NCBI GenBank assembly: GCA_024680835.1
Contig: JAILBP010000114.1
Span: 1-6,163 of the forward strand
Direction of reading: 5' to 3'
Origin: RGIG6904 sp024680835
Lineage (GTDB): Bacteria > Bacillota > Clostridia > Lachnospirales > Lachnospiraceae
DNA length: 6,163 nucleotides
The position numbers and the translations under genes were made by a program. Below the pieces are notes generated by a model. That model saw only the letters and a program-made list of their open reading frames with translations, ran no database searches and was not told the origin of the DNA. This document shows, in pieces, positions 5,834 to 6,163 of this stretch (positions are counted from its first letter, which is position 1; each line of letters starts with the position of its first letter).

Positions 5834-6163
5834 TACACTATGCTCTCGCCGCGGATCGATTTAGAGATCCTGTTGGCTACGAACAGCAAGATAACACTGA
5901 CTAACGACTTGACCATACCCACAACGGTAGACAGCGGAATATTACCGTTTCCGATACCCAGGTAGTAAACATACAGATCCAGCACCTCTATGGTGGCTTT
6001 ATTCTGTGTGTTTTCAAACACCAGGTACTGATCCATACCGTTGCTCAGGATGTTGGCGATGGACATGAGCAGCATTACAAAATATGTAGGCATGAGTCCC
6101 GGCACCGTAACGTGCCACATACGCGCGAACCTGCCTGCGCCGTCCACCGTAGCCGCCTCGTAT
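5833..6163 (-). CDS. lplB: LplB-type ABC sugar importer permease, C-terminal fragment (5' end cut by window)
   Basis: The last 109 or so residues of the partner permease; the frame is open to base 6163, so the start lies outside the window. The visible part opens in the EAA loop, YEAATVDGAGRF, followed by the family's long helix (VTVPGLMPTYFVMLLMSIAN), a MDQYLVFEN loop, VLDLYVYYLGIG, and a last membrane helix (VKSLVSVILLFVANRI) with a short basic tail. EAATVDGAG is the ATPase-docking motif, and the DQY...DLYVYY arrangement is typical of LplB, the usual partner of LplC. The TAA at 5833-5835 is 12 bases before the lplC ATG. The GTG at 6147 within this region is internal, not a start. Only the C-terminal third is seen, but the family call is firm. 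Confidence 0.92.
   Translation of the reverse strand, partial: YEAATVDGAGRFARMWHVTVPGLMPTYFVMLLMSIANILSNGMDQYLVFENTQNKATIEVLDLYVYYLGIGNGNIPLSTVVGMVKSLVSVILLFVANRISKSIRGESIV

Noticed and set aside
6145..6147. GTG at 6147 as a start of a short 104-residue protein
   Set aside because: The frame continues upstream to the window edge and encodes the EAA-loop residues YEAAT before it; this is an internal valine of LplB.

Overview
The window reads as a stretch of an anaerobic Firmicutes genome, most likely a Lachnospiraceae-like clostridium. That placement is an inference from protein families, strong AGGAGG ribosome sites and moderate GC; no marker gene is present. All supported genes lie on the minus strand, so transcription runs from high to low coordinates. 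I saw no mobile element, CRISPR array, tRNA or rRNA.

Layout in transcription order. (1) 6163-2890 is an LplB/LplC/LplA-type (CUT1) oligosaccharide ABC importer: the C-terminal end of one permease (cut by the window edge), a complete second permease, a 93-base gap with hairpins, and a long lipoprotein substrate-binding protein. A strong intrinsic terminator follows at 2842-2872. (2) 2728-2030 is a six-helix YesL/DUF624 membrane protein with its own promoter-like sequence. This family often accompanies such importers. (3) A 141-base intergenic region holds a weak terminator-like fold, a near-canonical sigma-A-type promoter and three copies of the octamer CAAAATCA/TGATTTTG. (4) 1888-1 encodes a NuoE-like [2Fe-2S] subunit and a NuoF-like flavoprotein that overlap by four bases. 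These are the HndA/HydC and HndC/HydB subunits of a soluble NAD(P)-linked multimeric complex, most plausibly an electron-bifurcating [FeFe] hydrogenase whose catalytic subunit would lie beyond base 1.

How they fit together: the importer brings in glycans with a borrowed ATPase (none is encoded in the visible part). Fermentation of the sugar yields NADH and reduced ferredoxin, which the Hyd/Hnd-type complex can reoxidise to H2. Terminator and promoter placement suggests three separate transcription units rather than one operon.

I do not see a clearly undescribed system. The points most worth checking are the octamer inverted repeat around the hndA promoter, the extra cysteine cluster at the N-terminus of the NuoF-like protein, the hairpin in front of the binding-protein gene, and the direct hndA-hndC coupling.
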